A DNA stretch of 64,000 bases from Maribacter orientalis (GCF_900109345.1 NZ_FNZN01000002.1:186001-250000); one strand, 5' to 3'; positions 1-8,937 are shown, numbered from the stretch's first letter. The notes: generated from the letters alone by a model not told the origin. Program-made: numbers and translations.

Positions 1-690
1 CGCACGCTCAAAGAACATCCATGTTGCATAAAATACTACAGGAATAGACAACACAAACTGAACCCAGTTCCAATATTTTAAGGGTAACCAATTATGAAGC
101 GGATTGTTCGGTATCATCTCAGACATCGCAATGATAAAGATGGGCAATGTAAATGCAACGGCTATCTTAAACTTGTTCAATAGCTTATTGTAACTTTTTT
201 CCTCTGCTGAAACATCCGCCTGTTTTGGCACTAAATCCATACCACAAATAGGACAATCACCAGGTTCATCTCGCACCACTTCTGGGTGCATGGGACATGT
301 ATACTCCTGACCTTTATGGCTAGCGACACTCGCTTCTTCCACCAAATCCATACCACAAACAGGGCAATCGCCGGGCTCAGAATAGGTTTTATCACCTTCG
401 CAATGCATCGGACAATAGAAAACACCATTTCCGTTTTCTACTTCCTTGGACTTGACATCCGCATGATGATGATGCGACCCTAATTCATGAATGGAATAAT
501 GTCCGCCATCTACTTTCATGGCGGTTTGCAACGATTTTAATGGAATATGTTTATCCATTTCCAAAATCGCCTCAGCTTTTTGTAAATCTACTGAAGCACT
601 AGTTACACCTTCAACATTCGCTAATGTTTTCTCAACATGGGCTCTGCATCCATTACAGGTCATACCAACTATAGTATATGTATGTTTCAT
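1..690 (-). CDS. Heavy-metal (copper) translocating P-type ATPase, N-terminal part
   Basis: The C-terminal end lies beyond the left edge; 230 codons are visible in one open frame starting at the ATG at 690. The N-terminus is an HMA domain with the metal motif GMTCNGC at about residues 9-15. Two heavy-metal-binding modules follow, each with a CPMH and a CPxCGMDL signature, at about residues 92-118 and 131-157, separated by a His-rich linker (HHHH). A membrane segment begins at about residue 170 (AVAFTLPIFIIAM) and a second at about 205. This order is typical of CopA-like exporters of Bacteroidota, which pump Cu(I) from the cytoplasm. The catalytic P-domain is not in the window, so copper rather than another soft metal is inferred from the motifs and the metal-binding neighbours. 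It is the last visible gene of a minus-strand metal operon. Confidence 0.9.
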   Translation of the reverse strand, partial: MKHTYTIVGMTCNGCRAHVEKTLANVEGVTSASVDLQKAEAILEMDKHIPLKSLQTAMKVDGGHYSIHELGSHHHHADVKSKEVENGNGVFYCPMHCEGDKTYSEPGDCPVCGMDLVEEASVASHKGQEYTCPMHPEVVRDEPGDCPICGMDLVPKQADVSAEEKSYNKLLNKFKIAVAFTLPIFIIAMSEMIPNNPLHNWLPLKYWNWVQFVLSIPVVFYATWMFFERA

Positions 691-750
691 ACGTTGTATT
701 ATAAATATTATATGAATCTGGATAACCAATTAGACCTCCAGATAGACCTA

Positions 751-1587
751 TTATTTCTTCGCAAAAATTGGCTGTTTATGAAAAAGATTGAGTTTGCCAT
801 TTCTGTAATTAATTACATACAGCGTATCATCTTTTATCATCATATCCGTAGGCTTTTCTATTTGGTCTTTTAAAACCTGTAATAGCACACCGGTCTTATC
901 AAAAACCAAAACACGATTGTTTTCAAAATCAGTTACAAACACTTCATCCTCCGAAACAAAAATTCCTGTTGCCGCATTCATCCTTTGATCCTGGCCCATC
1001 ATTTGAAGGAATGTTCCCTTTTTGTCAAAAGCCTGTACTCGATTGTTATAGGCGTCTGCTACCCAAATCTTGTCCTTTGTAATTTGAACGTCAGTTGGAT
1101 AATAAAACTCCCCTTGCGCTTTTCCTTCCTTACCGAAAGAGATCCAGTTAGCTCCATCAAAATAAAGAATTCGGTTATTATAGAAATCTGCAATAGCCCT
1201 TTCATTTTCATAAACAGAAACGCCTGCAGGTGCATCTAATGAATCGGATACCTTCATGATGAACCTTCCCTTTTTATCAACCGTTTCAATGGCATCTTTT
1301 CCATATTCGGGAATAAATATCGTTTCCTTTATAGCATCAATATGCATTGGTCTGTCTAGAGAATCTATTGTTTCGGTGATTTTACCCTCTTTATCAATCT
1401 TGACTAAACGGTTATGATCACCATCAGAAAGCCAAATTGAACCATTTACTTGGGTTAAACCAATGGGATTCACCTCATCTAACTGAATAGTTTTAGACAA
1501 TACCCATTCTTTAGGAACGGCTACTTTTTCCTTACAGGCCGATGCTAAAATTAAAACGACTATTATAAAAATGCTTTTTCTCATCAT
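751..1587 (-). CDS. NHL-repeat beta-propeller lipoprotein in metal operon
   Basis: 278 residues. The N-terminus is an SPII signal ending in the lipobox ASAC (Cys at about 18), so it is probably anchored in the cell envelope. The rest contains about six NHL-like blades, each with a pattern such as AYNNRVQAFDKKG or DHNRLVKIDKEG, enough for a closed six-bladed propeller. The start is shared with the stop of the upstream double-HMA gene (TAATG, 1-base overlap), so the two are translationally coupled. No catalytic motif is visible; NHL propellers usually bind ligands or proteins. Its place in a metal-efflux operon suggests an envelope metallochaperone or scaffold, which is inference. A second in-frame ATG lies one codon downstream and could equally be used. 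Confidence 0.85.
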   Translation of the reverse strand: MMRKSIFIIVVLILASACKEKVAVPKEWVLSKTIQLDEVNPIGLTQVNGSIWLSDGDHNRLVKIDKEGKITETIDSLDRPMHIDAIKETIFIPEYGKDAIETVDKKGRFIMKVSDSLDAPAGVSVYENERAIADFYNNRILYFDGANWISFGKEGKAQGEFYYPTDVQITKDKIWVADAYNNRVQAFDKKGTFLQMMGQDQRMNAATGIFVSEDEVFVTDFENNRVLVFDKTGVLLQVLKDQIEKPTDMMIKDDTLYVINYRNGKLNLFHKQPIFAKK

Positions 1588-2213
1588 TAGTAGCTTAAAC
1601 GTTCGTACTTACAACATGCAGGTAAATTTCCGTAATCATCAGAATGTGCTTGATGATTTTTAGTGTCATGACCTGCAACTGCTACTTCCTTTTCTATTTT
1701 CTCAAGAGAAGTTAACCCCGCATCAAATGAAACATTCATGATTTTAGTATCCTTATCCCAAGAAACTGCAGAAACACCTTTTACCGATTTTGCAGCTTTG
1801 GTGATCCTAGCTTCACACATAGCACAGTTTCCTGCTACCATTACATTTTTACTTACCGTTCCCTCTGATTTATTAGCCAATTCATTTGCTGAAGATTCTT
1901 CAACCGTACCATTGGCGCGCTCTACCTTTGCTGTTATTGGGGTATATCCTGCCTTTTCGACTTGCTTCTCCACATCAGTAAGGGTTAATGCTTTTTCCGC
2001 TGGATATGAAAAACTAAAATCACCTGTTTCTATATCTATTTTAACATTTTTTATCCCTTTAAATTCCTTGAATTTCTTCTCAAGTCCGTATGCACAAAAC
2101 GGACAACCTAATCCGTCTACTTGCACCATAAATTTATCCTTACCTTCTTGTGCCACCGCACTAAAAACTACCATTAGCATTAATAACGCCGATACTATTA
2201 TTGATTTTTTCAT
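1587..2213 (-). CDS. Exported protein with two heavy-metal-associated (HMA) domains
   Basis: 208 residues with a signal peptide (residues 1-21, ending VAQ). Two ferredoxin-like HMA domains are visible. The first carries GLGCPFC at about residues 35-41; the second carries AGNCAMC at about 127-133. A Cys pair in LPACC sits near the C-terminus and could be an extra ligand site. HMA domains bind Cu(I) or other soft metals through the CxxC pair. A signal peptide on a two-HMA protein makes it a likely periplasmic metal carrier that receives metal from, or delivers it to, the ATPase encoded downstream. The gene follows the barrel gene by 22 bases and overlaps the NHL gene by one base. Confidence 0.88.
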   Translation of the reverse strand: MKKSIIVSALLMLMVVFSAVAQEGKDKFMVQVDGLGCPFCAYGLEKKFKEFKGIKNVKIDIETGDFSFSYPAEKALTLTDVEKQVEKAGYTPITAKVERANGTVEESSANELANKSEGTVSKNVMVAGNCAMCEARITKAAKSVKGVSAVSWDKDTKIMNVSFDAGLTSLEKIEKEVAVAGHDTKNHQAHSDDYGNLPACCKYERLSY

Positions 2214-2235
2214 AATTATATTTTTAAAAAATTTA

Positions 2236-3006
2236 TTAAAATGAATATCTAGAGCCTAAAAACAGGCTATATTTTAATTTACGCCCTGCTTCAATATCGT
2301 TCACTATGGGCACTTGAACTGCAAAATCGAACGTTACATTCTTTTGTGCATACTGTATGCCTTGGGCATATAATAACTGGTACCAATCGCGTTCTACTAA
2401 CCATGCATTGGTATATTCAAAATATAGATTGACCTGTTTGTTAGGATACTGAGGTTTTAACAATGGTAACCCAAACCCAATTTTATGCATAAGAGCATCC
2501 ATTGTACCGTCTGGCATCCAGTTATAACCAAGTTCATTTGAGATTCCATACTTTAATGATTCATAACCCGCAACAATACCGTAGTATCCAGCATATTTAC
2601 CTGTGCTTAAATCCATAACATCTAAATCCTTACCCGTTGGTAGTGTCTGTAATGTTTTGGCAACCATTCTGAAAGTTTTACCCGTACCATCTTTTCTGAA
2701 GAACTGATATTTACCCATGATTTTAATATCTGCCAAACTGCTACCGCTTGGTCCGTTTTTGATATCATAGTTTATATATGGTAAATGAACTGCCACCAAT
2801 GAATTAGAGGTGGGCAAATAATGTAGCATTATTGGAACATAGGTAAAATCACCTCTTTCGGTATGTCTTATTTCTGTTAAGGTTTTTACGGTAAAACTAC
2901 CGCCACCAAGCATAATTGGTTTATCGGCAGTAATCGGAGGGCCTTGGGCCTCAGCAAATTGTATCCCAAAAAGGATAATGGCTAAAAGCCAAGTAGTATT
3001 TTTCAT
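2236..3006 (-). CDS. Outer-membrane beta-barrel protein of metal operon
   Basis: 256 residues: signal peptide (cleavage likely after AEAQ, about residue 21), then alternating amphipathic strands and a C-terminus ending in an aromatic residue (SRYSF), as in outer-membrane barrels. It has no TonB-box plug domain and no enzyme motif. It resembles the small transporter-like barrels often found beside HMA proteins and copper ATPases in Bacteroidota, but I cannot name the family with certainty. The position between the HYC_CC_PP gene (63 bases upstream) and the HMA protein (22 bases downstream) suggests a role in moving or tolerating metal at the outer membrane; that role is inferred from context only. 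Confidence 0.75.
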   Translation of the reverse strand: MKNTTWLLAIILFGIQFAEAQGPPITADKPIMLGGGSFTVKTLTEIRHTERGDFTYVPIMLHYLPTSNSLVAVHLPYINYDIKNGPSGSSLADIKIMGKYQFFRKDGTGKTFRMVAKTLQTLPTGKDLDVMDLSTGKYAGYYGIVAGYESLKYGISNELGYNWMPDGTMDALMHKIGFGLPLLKPQYPNKQVNLYFEYTNAWLVERDWYQLLYAQGIQYAQKNVTFDFAVQVPIVNDIEAGRKLKYSLFLGSRYSF

Positions 3007-3069
3007 TGAATGTTAGATTTGATTAAAAAATGTGTGAACGCAAAAAAGCGACGTAAAACACGTTTTAAA

Positions 3070-3486
3070 TCAAATCAAGAATACTTGGTGAAGTATATTC
3101 AAATCCTCATCCAGTATGGGCGGGGGATAGGAATCGAAAACAATATTCTTATCTACAGACTCTTGAAATAAGCCTAAATAAGTTGTTGTAATGGAAATTA
3201 AGAATACTTGTTGAGAAAAATCAAAATGAAAAATATCAAGATTTAAAGTGTCTTGACCTTGCAAGGTAAAAGATTCATTATCACAACAGTGCTTTTTCAC
3301 TGTAGATGTTTCATCCAATAAAGCCAAGCTGGCTTCCATACCACAATCTTCTGCGTGATCAAACAACGCGATATCCATAACACGCCCCATACATAAATGT
3401 TTTTCAACCGTCCACGAAATAGTGGACAGCAACAATAGCAATGCCATTGAAACAGAAAATAATTTATGAAGCAAATTTTTCATCAT
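3070..3486 (-). CDS. HYC_CC_PP family exported Cys-rich protein
   Basis: 138 residues; the first gene of the minus-strand metal operon. A hydrophobic leader (about residues 8-28) is followed by a conserved set of features: KHLCMG at about residue 30, a single Cys in EDCGM, a CC pair in KKHCCD at about 65, and a YPPP motif near the C-terminus. This His/Cys, CC, PP pattern matches the small Bacteroidota family named for these residues. The function is unknown; the Cys and His residues and the neighbours suggest metal binding in the periplasm. Start: two adjacent ATGs (3486 and 3483), either usable. Confidence 0.8.
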   Translation of the reverse strand: MMKNLLHKLFSVSMALLLLLSTISWTVEKHLCMGRVMDIALFDHAEDCGMEASLALLDETSTVKKHCCDNESFTLQGQDTLNLDIFHFDFSQQVFLISITTTYLGLFQESVDKNIVFDSYPPPILDEDLNILHQVFLI

Positions 3487-3682
3487 TGCGAATTTACGAA
3501 ATATCCAATGTTTAAGATCCTACACATCATTTCTTTAACGAAATATTGGCGCACCTAGTACTTATTCTTTTATTCTCGCCAAAAAAAACAGATTCAGAGT
3601 ATAGGATTACATGTGTTTTTAAATAAAATGAGTGACACAAATTATTAACATTTTTAAACACTAATTATTTAAATTAAAAATT

Positions 3683-4780
3683 ATGAGAAAACATTTAAAA
3701 TATACCTTTTTAATATGCACTACAACCCTTTTTATTGGTAGCTGTAGCTCAGACGACGGTTCCGTTTTTGACACACCTTTACCGGATAATACTGGCGGAG
3801 AGGATGATGGCGATACTGAAGAGCCGGTAGTTGCCACCTTAATTTTCAACAAAACCGATCCATCTAGCAACCAAATTTAAGCTTCTACTAACTGCGAGGT
3901 CGGCACAAGTATTCCTGGTAGAGTTATTTTTTACTTCAGATGCAACTACCCAACGTAGAATGTACAATACACAAAATGTTTCTGGACAAGGTGAAATGCC
4001 TTTTAGCGCTTTTGACTTGTTTAGTGATGATTTAAGTAAAGTTTTAAAAGCAAATGGTGCTATTGATTTAGATGGAGCAACAAAAAAGGCAATTGACTTT
4101 ACCTTTGCACTTCCTGTACCAGACATTGATAACAGTGAAATTGTCTATACTTTTTGGACTACAACTGGTAAAGGTGACTTTAGGGATATTTCTAAAAATT
4201 AGCTCTTGGAGCAGGGCAAATTACCGTAACTGTTGGCACAGGTATAAACCCTGCAGCATCAGTTAGAGAATTTACAGGAGTAAAATTGTTTGCCCCAGAT
4301 GTAAATGGAAACACAGAAACTTTCTTTTCATTATTAAACGAAACCGTTTACAAGGTTAACATAGGACGTGAATTTAGAGCATTCTGGGATTCTGGATATT
4401 ACTAAGGTGCTTTTGGAGTTTCAGCAGATGACAATGCCTCATTCGCTTCTACAGCGTATTATGATGCATCTTTCGAATTTCCAGTAAAAGGTCTTCAGCC
4501 AGGTACTGATGAAGAAAACGCAGAAACAGAAACATTGAACCAAATGTTTTACGCTACTTCTACTAGCATAGACGCTACCGCATTTGATGCCATTACATTA
4601 TCTGGTGAATTAGATTTTTTAGCAAGTTCTGATGCTCAAAAAATCACCAACGTATGTGTAGGTGATGTTATTGAGTTCGTTGATAATTACGGTAAGAAAG
4701 GCTTAATAAAAGTCACTGCAATTCAACCAGGATTTGATAATGATGACTTTATTGAATTCGATGTTAAAATTCAACCATAA
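3683..4780 (+). pseudogene. Degraded lipoprotein gene (two stops, two frameshifts)
   Basis: The reading starts with a lipoprotein leader (lipobox IGSC, residues about 17-20) and an acidic, Pro/Gly-rich linker. It is interrupted by TAA at 3878-3880. The same frame remains readable to about 3930, where a run of six T adds one base (VIFTSDATT is restored if one T is removed). The shifted frame runs to TAG at 4200-4202, where one T appears to be missing (adding it restores KNLALGAGQ). The original frame then continues past a second TAA at 4403-4405 to the natural stop at 4778-4780. Joined, the pieces give a protein of about 365 residues with continuous sequence character. The family is not recognised. 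It is either a recently inactivated gene or, less likely, an assembly with homopolymer errors. Confidence 0.85.
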
Positions 4781-4804
4781 TTAGTATTCATACTTTTTAC
4801 CATT

Positions 4805-4840
4805 AAAAAAGCGGATGTATTAATAGACATCGGCTTTTTT
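4805..4840 (+). terminator. Intrinsic terminator after lipoprotein pseudogene
   Basis: A hairpin with arms AAAAAAGCGGATGT and ACATCGGCTTTTTT (one G-G mismatch) around a short loop ends in a T run, 25 bases after the stop of the degraded gene. The A run on the other side would let it work in both directions. Confidence 0.75.
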
Positions 4841-4882
4841 ATTTTTATAGCCCAGTTTACACCGCGCAATATCAACAATTCT

Positions 4883-4890
4883 TACTTTTG
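4883..4890 (+). promoter_or_regulatory. Bacteroidota -7 promoter element (TACTTTTG)
   Basis: TACTTTTG fits the TAnnTTTG consensus and sits 11 bases before the ATG of the GAF-domain gene. No clear TTG is visible at the expected -33 position, so this is a half-supported call. Confidence 0.45.
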
Positions 4891-4901
4891 TAAAAAAAGT
4901 T

Positions 4902-5351
4902 ATGTTTAGCGCACTACGCCCACTAGTAAGTACTATAATTGATTCCAATAAAACTCCTGAAGCTAAAATGCAAGCCATTTGTGAGCTTTTAAAAGCTGAA
5001 GTTCCACACTATGATTGGGTAGGATTTTATTTTAAAAATGGAGATAAACGAGAATTAAAGCTAGGTTCATACGCAGGCGCACCAACTGATCATACAATTA
5101 TCCCTTATGGAAAAGGCATTTGCGGCCAAGTAGCAGAAAGCAACCAGAACTTTGTAGTACCTGATGTTCAAGCACAAGACAACTATATAGCTTGTAGCAT
5201 AACGGTTAAAGCCGAAATAGTAGTTCCTTTATTCGTTGATGGTGAAAACATTGGTCAAATAGACATAGACTCTAACACTCCAGACCCATTTACCAAGGCA
5301 GATGAGCGATTTTTAGAATTCGTAAATTTTGAAGTAGCCAAAATTCTTTAA
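4902..5351 (+). CDS. GAF-domain protein, likely free methionine-(R)-sulfoxide reductase
   Basis: 149 residues forming a single GAF domain of the fRMsr (YebR-like) type. Diagnostic stretches are YGKGICGQVA, YIACS and AEIVVPL followed by IGQIDIDS. Cys74 and Cys98 are 24 residues apart, the same spacing as Cys94 and Cys118 in the E. coli enzyme, the pair needed for activity. The third Cys of the E. coli protein (Cys84) is replaced here (PTDH), so the resolving chemistry may rely on one pair only. The expected role is reduction of free Met-R-O in the cytoplasm. It is a monocistronic gene between a terminator and purH. A general GAF sensor is the alternative, but the Cys pattern argues for the reductase. 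Confidence 0.82.
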   Translation: MFSALRPLVSTIIDSNKTPEAKMQAICELLKAEVPHYDWVGFYFKNGDKRELKLGSYAGAPTDHTIIPYGKGICGQVAESNQNFVVPDVQAQDNYIACSITVKAEIVVPLFVDGENIGQIDIDSNTPDPFTKADERFLEFVNFEVAKIL

Positions 5352-5403
5352 AACTTTAGGCTTTTTGTTGATAAACAAGCTCATTTAATAGCTGCAAAAA
5401 AAT

Positions 5404-5411
5404 TACTTTTG
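5404..5411 (+). promoter_or_regulatory. -7 promoter element (TACTTTTG) for purH
   Basis: TACTTTTG matches TAnnTTTG and lies 32 bases upstream of the purH ATG, in the 92-base gap after the GAF gene. TTG triplets upstream (5365-5370) are farther away than the usual 17-19 bases, so only the -7 half is supported. Confidence 0.45.
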
Positions 5412-5443
5412 CTTGCTTATTAAAAACATTTAAGCATCATACA

Positions 5444-6976
5444 ATGAGTAGTGTAAAAAAAGCGTCTTCAGCCTTAATTTCAGTTTTCCATAAAGATGGT
5501 TTAGAGCCTATAGTAAAGAAATTTCAAGAATTAGGAATTACTATTTATTCTACCGGTGGTACGGAAAAATTCATCAAAGATTTAGGAATCGATGTGGTAC
5601 CTGTTGAAGATGTAACCAGCTACCCTTCTATACTAGGTGGCAGAGTTAAGACATTACACCCCAAAGTATTTGGTGGAATTTTAAACAGACAAGACAATGA
5701 AAGTGATGTTGCCCAATTGGCTGAATTCGAAATTCCACAAATTGATATCGTTATTGTTGATCTGTATCCGTTCGAAAAAACGGTTGCAAGTGGTGCTTCT
5801 GAACAAGATATTATAGAAAAAATTGATATCGGCGGAATTTCATTGATTCGTGCCGCTGCCAAAAACTTCAAAGATGTTACCTGTGTGTCTTCCATGGAAG
5901 ACTATGCCGACTTTCTTTCTGTAATTTCAGCAGACAACGGGAATATCAGCTTAGAGGATAGAAAGCGATTTGCCGCTAAATCATTCAACGTTTCTTCTCA
6001 TTATGACACCGCTATTTTTAACTACTTTAACAAAAACCACGATCTAACAGCCCTTAAAGTAAGTGAGACTAATGGGAAGGTTTTACGTTATGGTGAAAAT
6101 CCACATCAAAAAGGATTCTTTTTTGGAGATTTCGATGCTATGTTCTCTAAATTACATGGAAAGGAATTATCATACAACAACTTATTAGATGTTGATGCTG
6201 CGGTTAACTTGATGTTAGAATTTAAAAACGACGCACCTACTTTTGCGATTCTTAAACATAACAATGCTTGTGGTCTTTCGCAAAGAGACACTTTGCACCA
6301 AGCATATGTAGACGCTTTGGCAGGTGATCCTGTTTCAGCATTTGGCGGTGTTCTTATTAGCAATAAAGAAATTGACAAAGCTACTGCCGAAGAAATTCAT
6401 AAACTTTTTTGTGAAGTAGTCATCGCGCCAAGTTACAATGCTGAGGCTTTAGAAGTTTTAAAAGGCAAGAAAAACAGGATTATTCTAAAACAGAATGAAG
6501 TTGAAATGCCAGAAATGTTGGTAAGAACTTGCTTAAATGGTATGCTTCTTCAAGAAAAAGACCATAAAACTGATACTATTGCCGATCTTTTATATGCAAC
6601 AACCACCAAGCCTACCGAGCAAGAAATAGAAGATTTGATATTTGCATCAAAATTATGCAAGCACACAAAATCGAATACAATTGTTCTTGCTAAGAATAAA
6701 CAACTTTGTGCAAGCGGAACTGGCCAGACTAGTAGAGTTGATGCATTAAACCAGGCAATTCATAAAGCACAAACCTTTAATTTCGACCTAAAAGGCGCAG
6801 TTATGGCGAGTGATGCTTTCTTCCCTTTCCCTGATTGTGTGGAGATTGCCGACAAAGCTGGCATCACCAGTGTAATACAACCAGGTGGTTCCATAAAAGA
6901 CCAATTAAGTGTTGATTATTGCAACGAACACAAAATTTCAATGGTGATGACGGGCACACGTCATTTCAAGCATTAA
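5444..6976 (+). CDS. purH: Bifunctional AICAR transformylase / IMP cyclohydrolase
   Basis: 510 residues, the normal length for PurH. The N-terminal MGS-like IMP cyclohydrolase domain occupies about residues 1-135 (STGGT, GGRVKTLHPK). The AICAR transformylase domain fills the rest, with the catalytic Lys-His pair in LKHNNACG at residues 271-272, then AFGGVLISN, and SDAFFPFPD and QPGGSIKD near the C-terminus. It catalyses the last two steps of de novo IMP synthesis using 10-formyl-tetrahydrofolate. It lies 56 bases upstream of mreB, which has its own -7-like element, so co-transcription is possible but not required. Nothing is unusual in the sequence. Confidence 0.98.
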   Translation: MSSVKKASSALISVFHKDGLEPIVKKFQELGITIYSTGGTEKFIKDLGIDVVPVEDVTSYPSILGGRVKTLHPKVFGGILNRQDNESDVAQLAEFEIPQIDIVIVDLYPFEKTVASGASEQDIIEKIDIGGISLIRAAAKNFKDVTCVSSMEDYADFLSVISADNGNISLEDRKRFAAKSFNVSSHYDTAIFNYFNKNHDLTALKVSETNGKVLRYGENPHQKGFFFGDFDAMFSKLHGKELSYNNLLDVDAAVNLMLEFKNDAPTFAILKHNNACGLSQRDTLHQAYVDALAGDPVSAFGGVLISNKEIDKATAEEIHKLFCEVVIAPSYNAEALEVLKGKKNRIILKQNEVEMPEMLVRTCLNGMLLQEKDHKTDTIADLLYATTTKPTEQEIEDLIFASKLCKHTKSNTIVLAKNKQLCASGTGQTSRVDALNQAIHKAQTFNFDLKGAVMASDAFFPFPDCVEIADKAGITSVIQPGGSIKDQLSVDYCNEHKISMVMTGTRHFKH

Positions 6977-6982
6977 TTTCAT

Positions 6983-6990
6983 TACTTTTG
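6983..6990 (+). promoter_or_regulatory. -7 promoter element (TACTTTTG) ahead of mreB operon
   Basis: TACTTTTG matches TAnnTTTG, seven bases after the purH stop and 42 bases before the mreB ATG. The -33 side would fall inside the end of purH and shows no clear TTG. Confidence 0.45.
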
Positions 6991-7032
6991 TCGGTAAAAT
7001 ATACCCTTTTATCTAAAATTTAAACATCACAT

Positions 7033-8061
7033 ATGGGATTTTTTGATTTCTTGACCGAGGAAATAGCTATAGATTTAGGTACAGCGAACACCCTTATTAT
7101 TCATAATGACAAGGTAGTTGTCGATAGTCCATCCATCGTTGCTAGGGATAGAATTAGTGGAAAAATTATTGCAGTTGGCAAAGAAGCCAATATGATGCAA
7201 GGTAAAACCCATGAAAATATAAAAACGATTAGACCATTGAAAGATGGTGTAATTGCAGATTTTGATGCTTCTGAAAAAATGTTGATGATGTTTATTAAAA
7301 ACATTCCTGCATTAAAGAAGAAATGGTTTCCACCAGCATTAAGACTGGTTATCTGTATTCCTTCTGGTATTACCGAAGTGGAAATGAGAGCTGTAAAAGA
7401 ATCTGCAGAACGAGTAAATGGGAAAGAGGTATATCTAATTCACGAACCTATGGCAGCTGCAATAGGTATTGGCTTAGACATTATGCAACCTAAAGGAAAT
7501 ATGATCGTTGATATAGGAGGTGGCACTACCGAAATTGCTATAATTGCGTTAGGTGGAATCGTATGTGACAAATCTGTGAAAATTGCAGGCGATGTATTCA
7601 CCAATGATATTATTTATTACATGCGTACCCAGCATAATCTATATGTAGGTGAAACCACAGCTGAGGCAATTAAAATTGAAATTGGATCAGCTACCGAAGA
7701 TTTACAGTCACCACCAGATGAAAAATCGGTACAAGGGCGTGATTTATTGACGGGTAAGCCTAAGCAAGTACAAATTTCTTACAGGGAAATAGCAAAAGCT
7801 TTGGACAAATCGATTCTTCGTGTTGAAGATGCAGTAATGGAAACATTATCTCAGACACCACCAGAATTAGCAGCAGACATCTATAATACCGGTATTTACC
7901 TTGCTGGTGGTGGTTCTATGTTACGAGGACTGGACAGAAGATTGTCTCAAAAAACAGACTTGCCTGTTTATATTGCCGAAGACCCATTACGTGCGGTAGT
8001 GCGTGGTACAGGTATTGCATTAAAAAATCTAGAACGTTATAAGAGCATATTGATCAAGTAA
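7033..8061 (+). CDS. mreB: Rod-shape determining actin homologue MreB
   Basis: 342 residues. It shows the actin-fold nucleotide motifs: phosphate-1 AIDLGTANTLI near residue 12, phosphate-2 VDIGGGTTEIAI near residue 160, and the adenosine motif LAGGGSML near residue 292. An N-terminal amphipathic stretch (MGFFDFLTEEIA) fits membrane attachment. MreB filaments organise the lateral cell-wall synthesis complex. It is the first gene of a contiguous elongasome set (mreB-mreC-mreD-mrdA-rodA) on the plus strand. Confidence 0.98.
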   Translation: MGFFDFLTEEIAIDLGTANTLIIHNDKVVVDSPSIVARDRISGKIIAVGKEANMMQGKTHENIKTIRPLKDGVIADFDASEKMLMMFIKNIPALKKKWFPPALRLVICIPSGITEVEMRAVKESAERVNGKEVYLIHEPMAAAIGIGLDIMQPKGNMIVDIGGGTTEIAIIALGGIVCDKSVKIAGDVFTNDIIYYMRTQHNLYVGETTAEAIKIEIGSATEDLQSPPDEKSVQGRDLLTGKPKQVQISYREIAKALDKSILRVEDAVMETLSQTPPELAADIYNTGIYLAGGGSMLRGLDRRLSQKTDLPVYIAEDPLRAVVRGTGIALKNLERYKSILIK

Positions 8062-8112
8062 TAAAGCCATTTTGCTTGGCTTATTTATATGATTTTAAAA
8101 ATTTAGGGGTGA

Positions 8113-8937
8113 ATGCAGCAGATCATAAATTTTCTAATTAGGTATAAAACCTTTCTTCTATACCTATCTCTGTTATTAATATCCTTCATTTTTACATTTC
8201 AATCACACTCTTACCATCAGTCTAAATTTTTAAATTCTTCAAATTATATAACAGGAAGCATATATTCATTTTCTGATAATATTACATCGTACTTCAATCT
8301 AAGAGAAGAAAACAATAGACTAGTTGAAGAAAATAAAAAGCTAAGAGATAAGCTATTTAATAACATACAACTTTTTGGAATATCAATTGACACCTCTTCT
8401 GTTGACTATGAAGTAATAAGAGGTCGCGTAATTAATAACAGTTATGCTGACCAGCGTAATTATATTACCATTAATAAAGGTCAAAATGATAGTATCGCGC
8501 AAGATATGGGCGTGATTACCGATAAGGGAATCTTAGGAATTGTTGAAAACACATCAGCAAATTATTCTACAGTACAAAGTATATTGAGCGAGAAATCTAA
8601 TATCAACGCTAAAATCAAAAACTCCAATCATTTTGGTTCTTTGGTATGGGAAAATACCACAGATTACAATGTGGTTCAACTCATTGATATACCTAGATTG
8701 GTACCGCTTACTATTGGTGATACTATTGTTACGGGAGCCATGAGTAGCATCTTTCCAGAGAATATTCCTATTGGCACAATTAAAAGATTTGATTTAGACA
8801 ATTCTAAAAGTTTCTATTTTATAGATGTAGAATTATTTAACGACATGACCAATATTGGAAATGTGTACATTATTAGAAATTTAAACCGTAAAGAAGTTTT
8901 GGAACTAGAAGCAGAAACAGAAGCTAATGATCAATAG
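8113..8937 (+). CDS. mreC: Rod-shape determining protein MreC
   Basis: 274 residues. One N-terminal membrane helix (about residues 12-30) is followed by a coiled coil (about 60-85, rich in E, N, R, L and K) and the beta-barrel MreC domain (VINNSYADQRNYITINKG, then GVVEN/SSI-type strands). The C-terminal tail (EAETEAND) is short and acidic. MreC links MreB in the cytoplasm to PBP2 in the periplasm. The start lies 51 bases after mreB, and the 3' end overlaps mreD by 11 bases, consistent with coupled translation. Confidence 0.96.
   Translation: MQQIINFLIRYKTFLLYLSLLLISFIFTFQSHSYHQSKFLNSSNYITGSIYSFSDNITSYFNLREENNRLVEENKKLRDKLFNNIQLFGISIDTSSVDYEVIRGRVINNSYADQRNYITINKGQNDSIAQDMGVITDKGILGIVENTSANYSTVQSILSEKSNINAKIKNSNHFGSLVWENTTDYNVVQLIDIPRLVPLTIGDTIVTGAMSSIFPENIPIGTIKRFDLDNSKSFYFIDVELFNDMTNIGNVYIIRNLNRKEVLELEAETEANDQ

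Noticed and set aside
3683-4780. Programmed recoding in the broken lipoprotein gene
   Set aside because: Two different shifts and two TAA stops in one gene, with no visible pseudoknot or slippery heptamer, are better explained by decay or sequence error.
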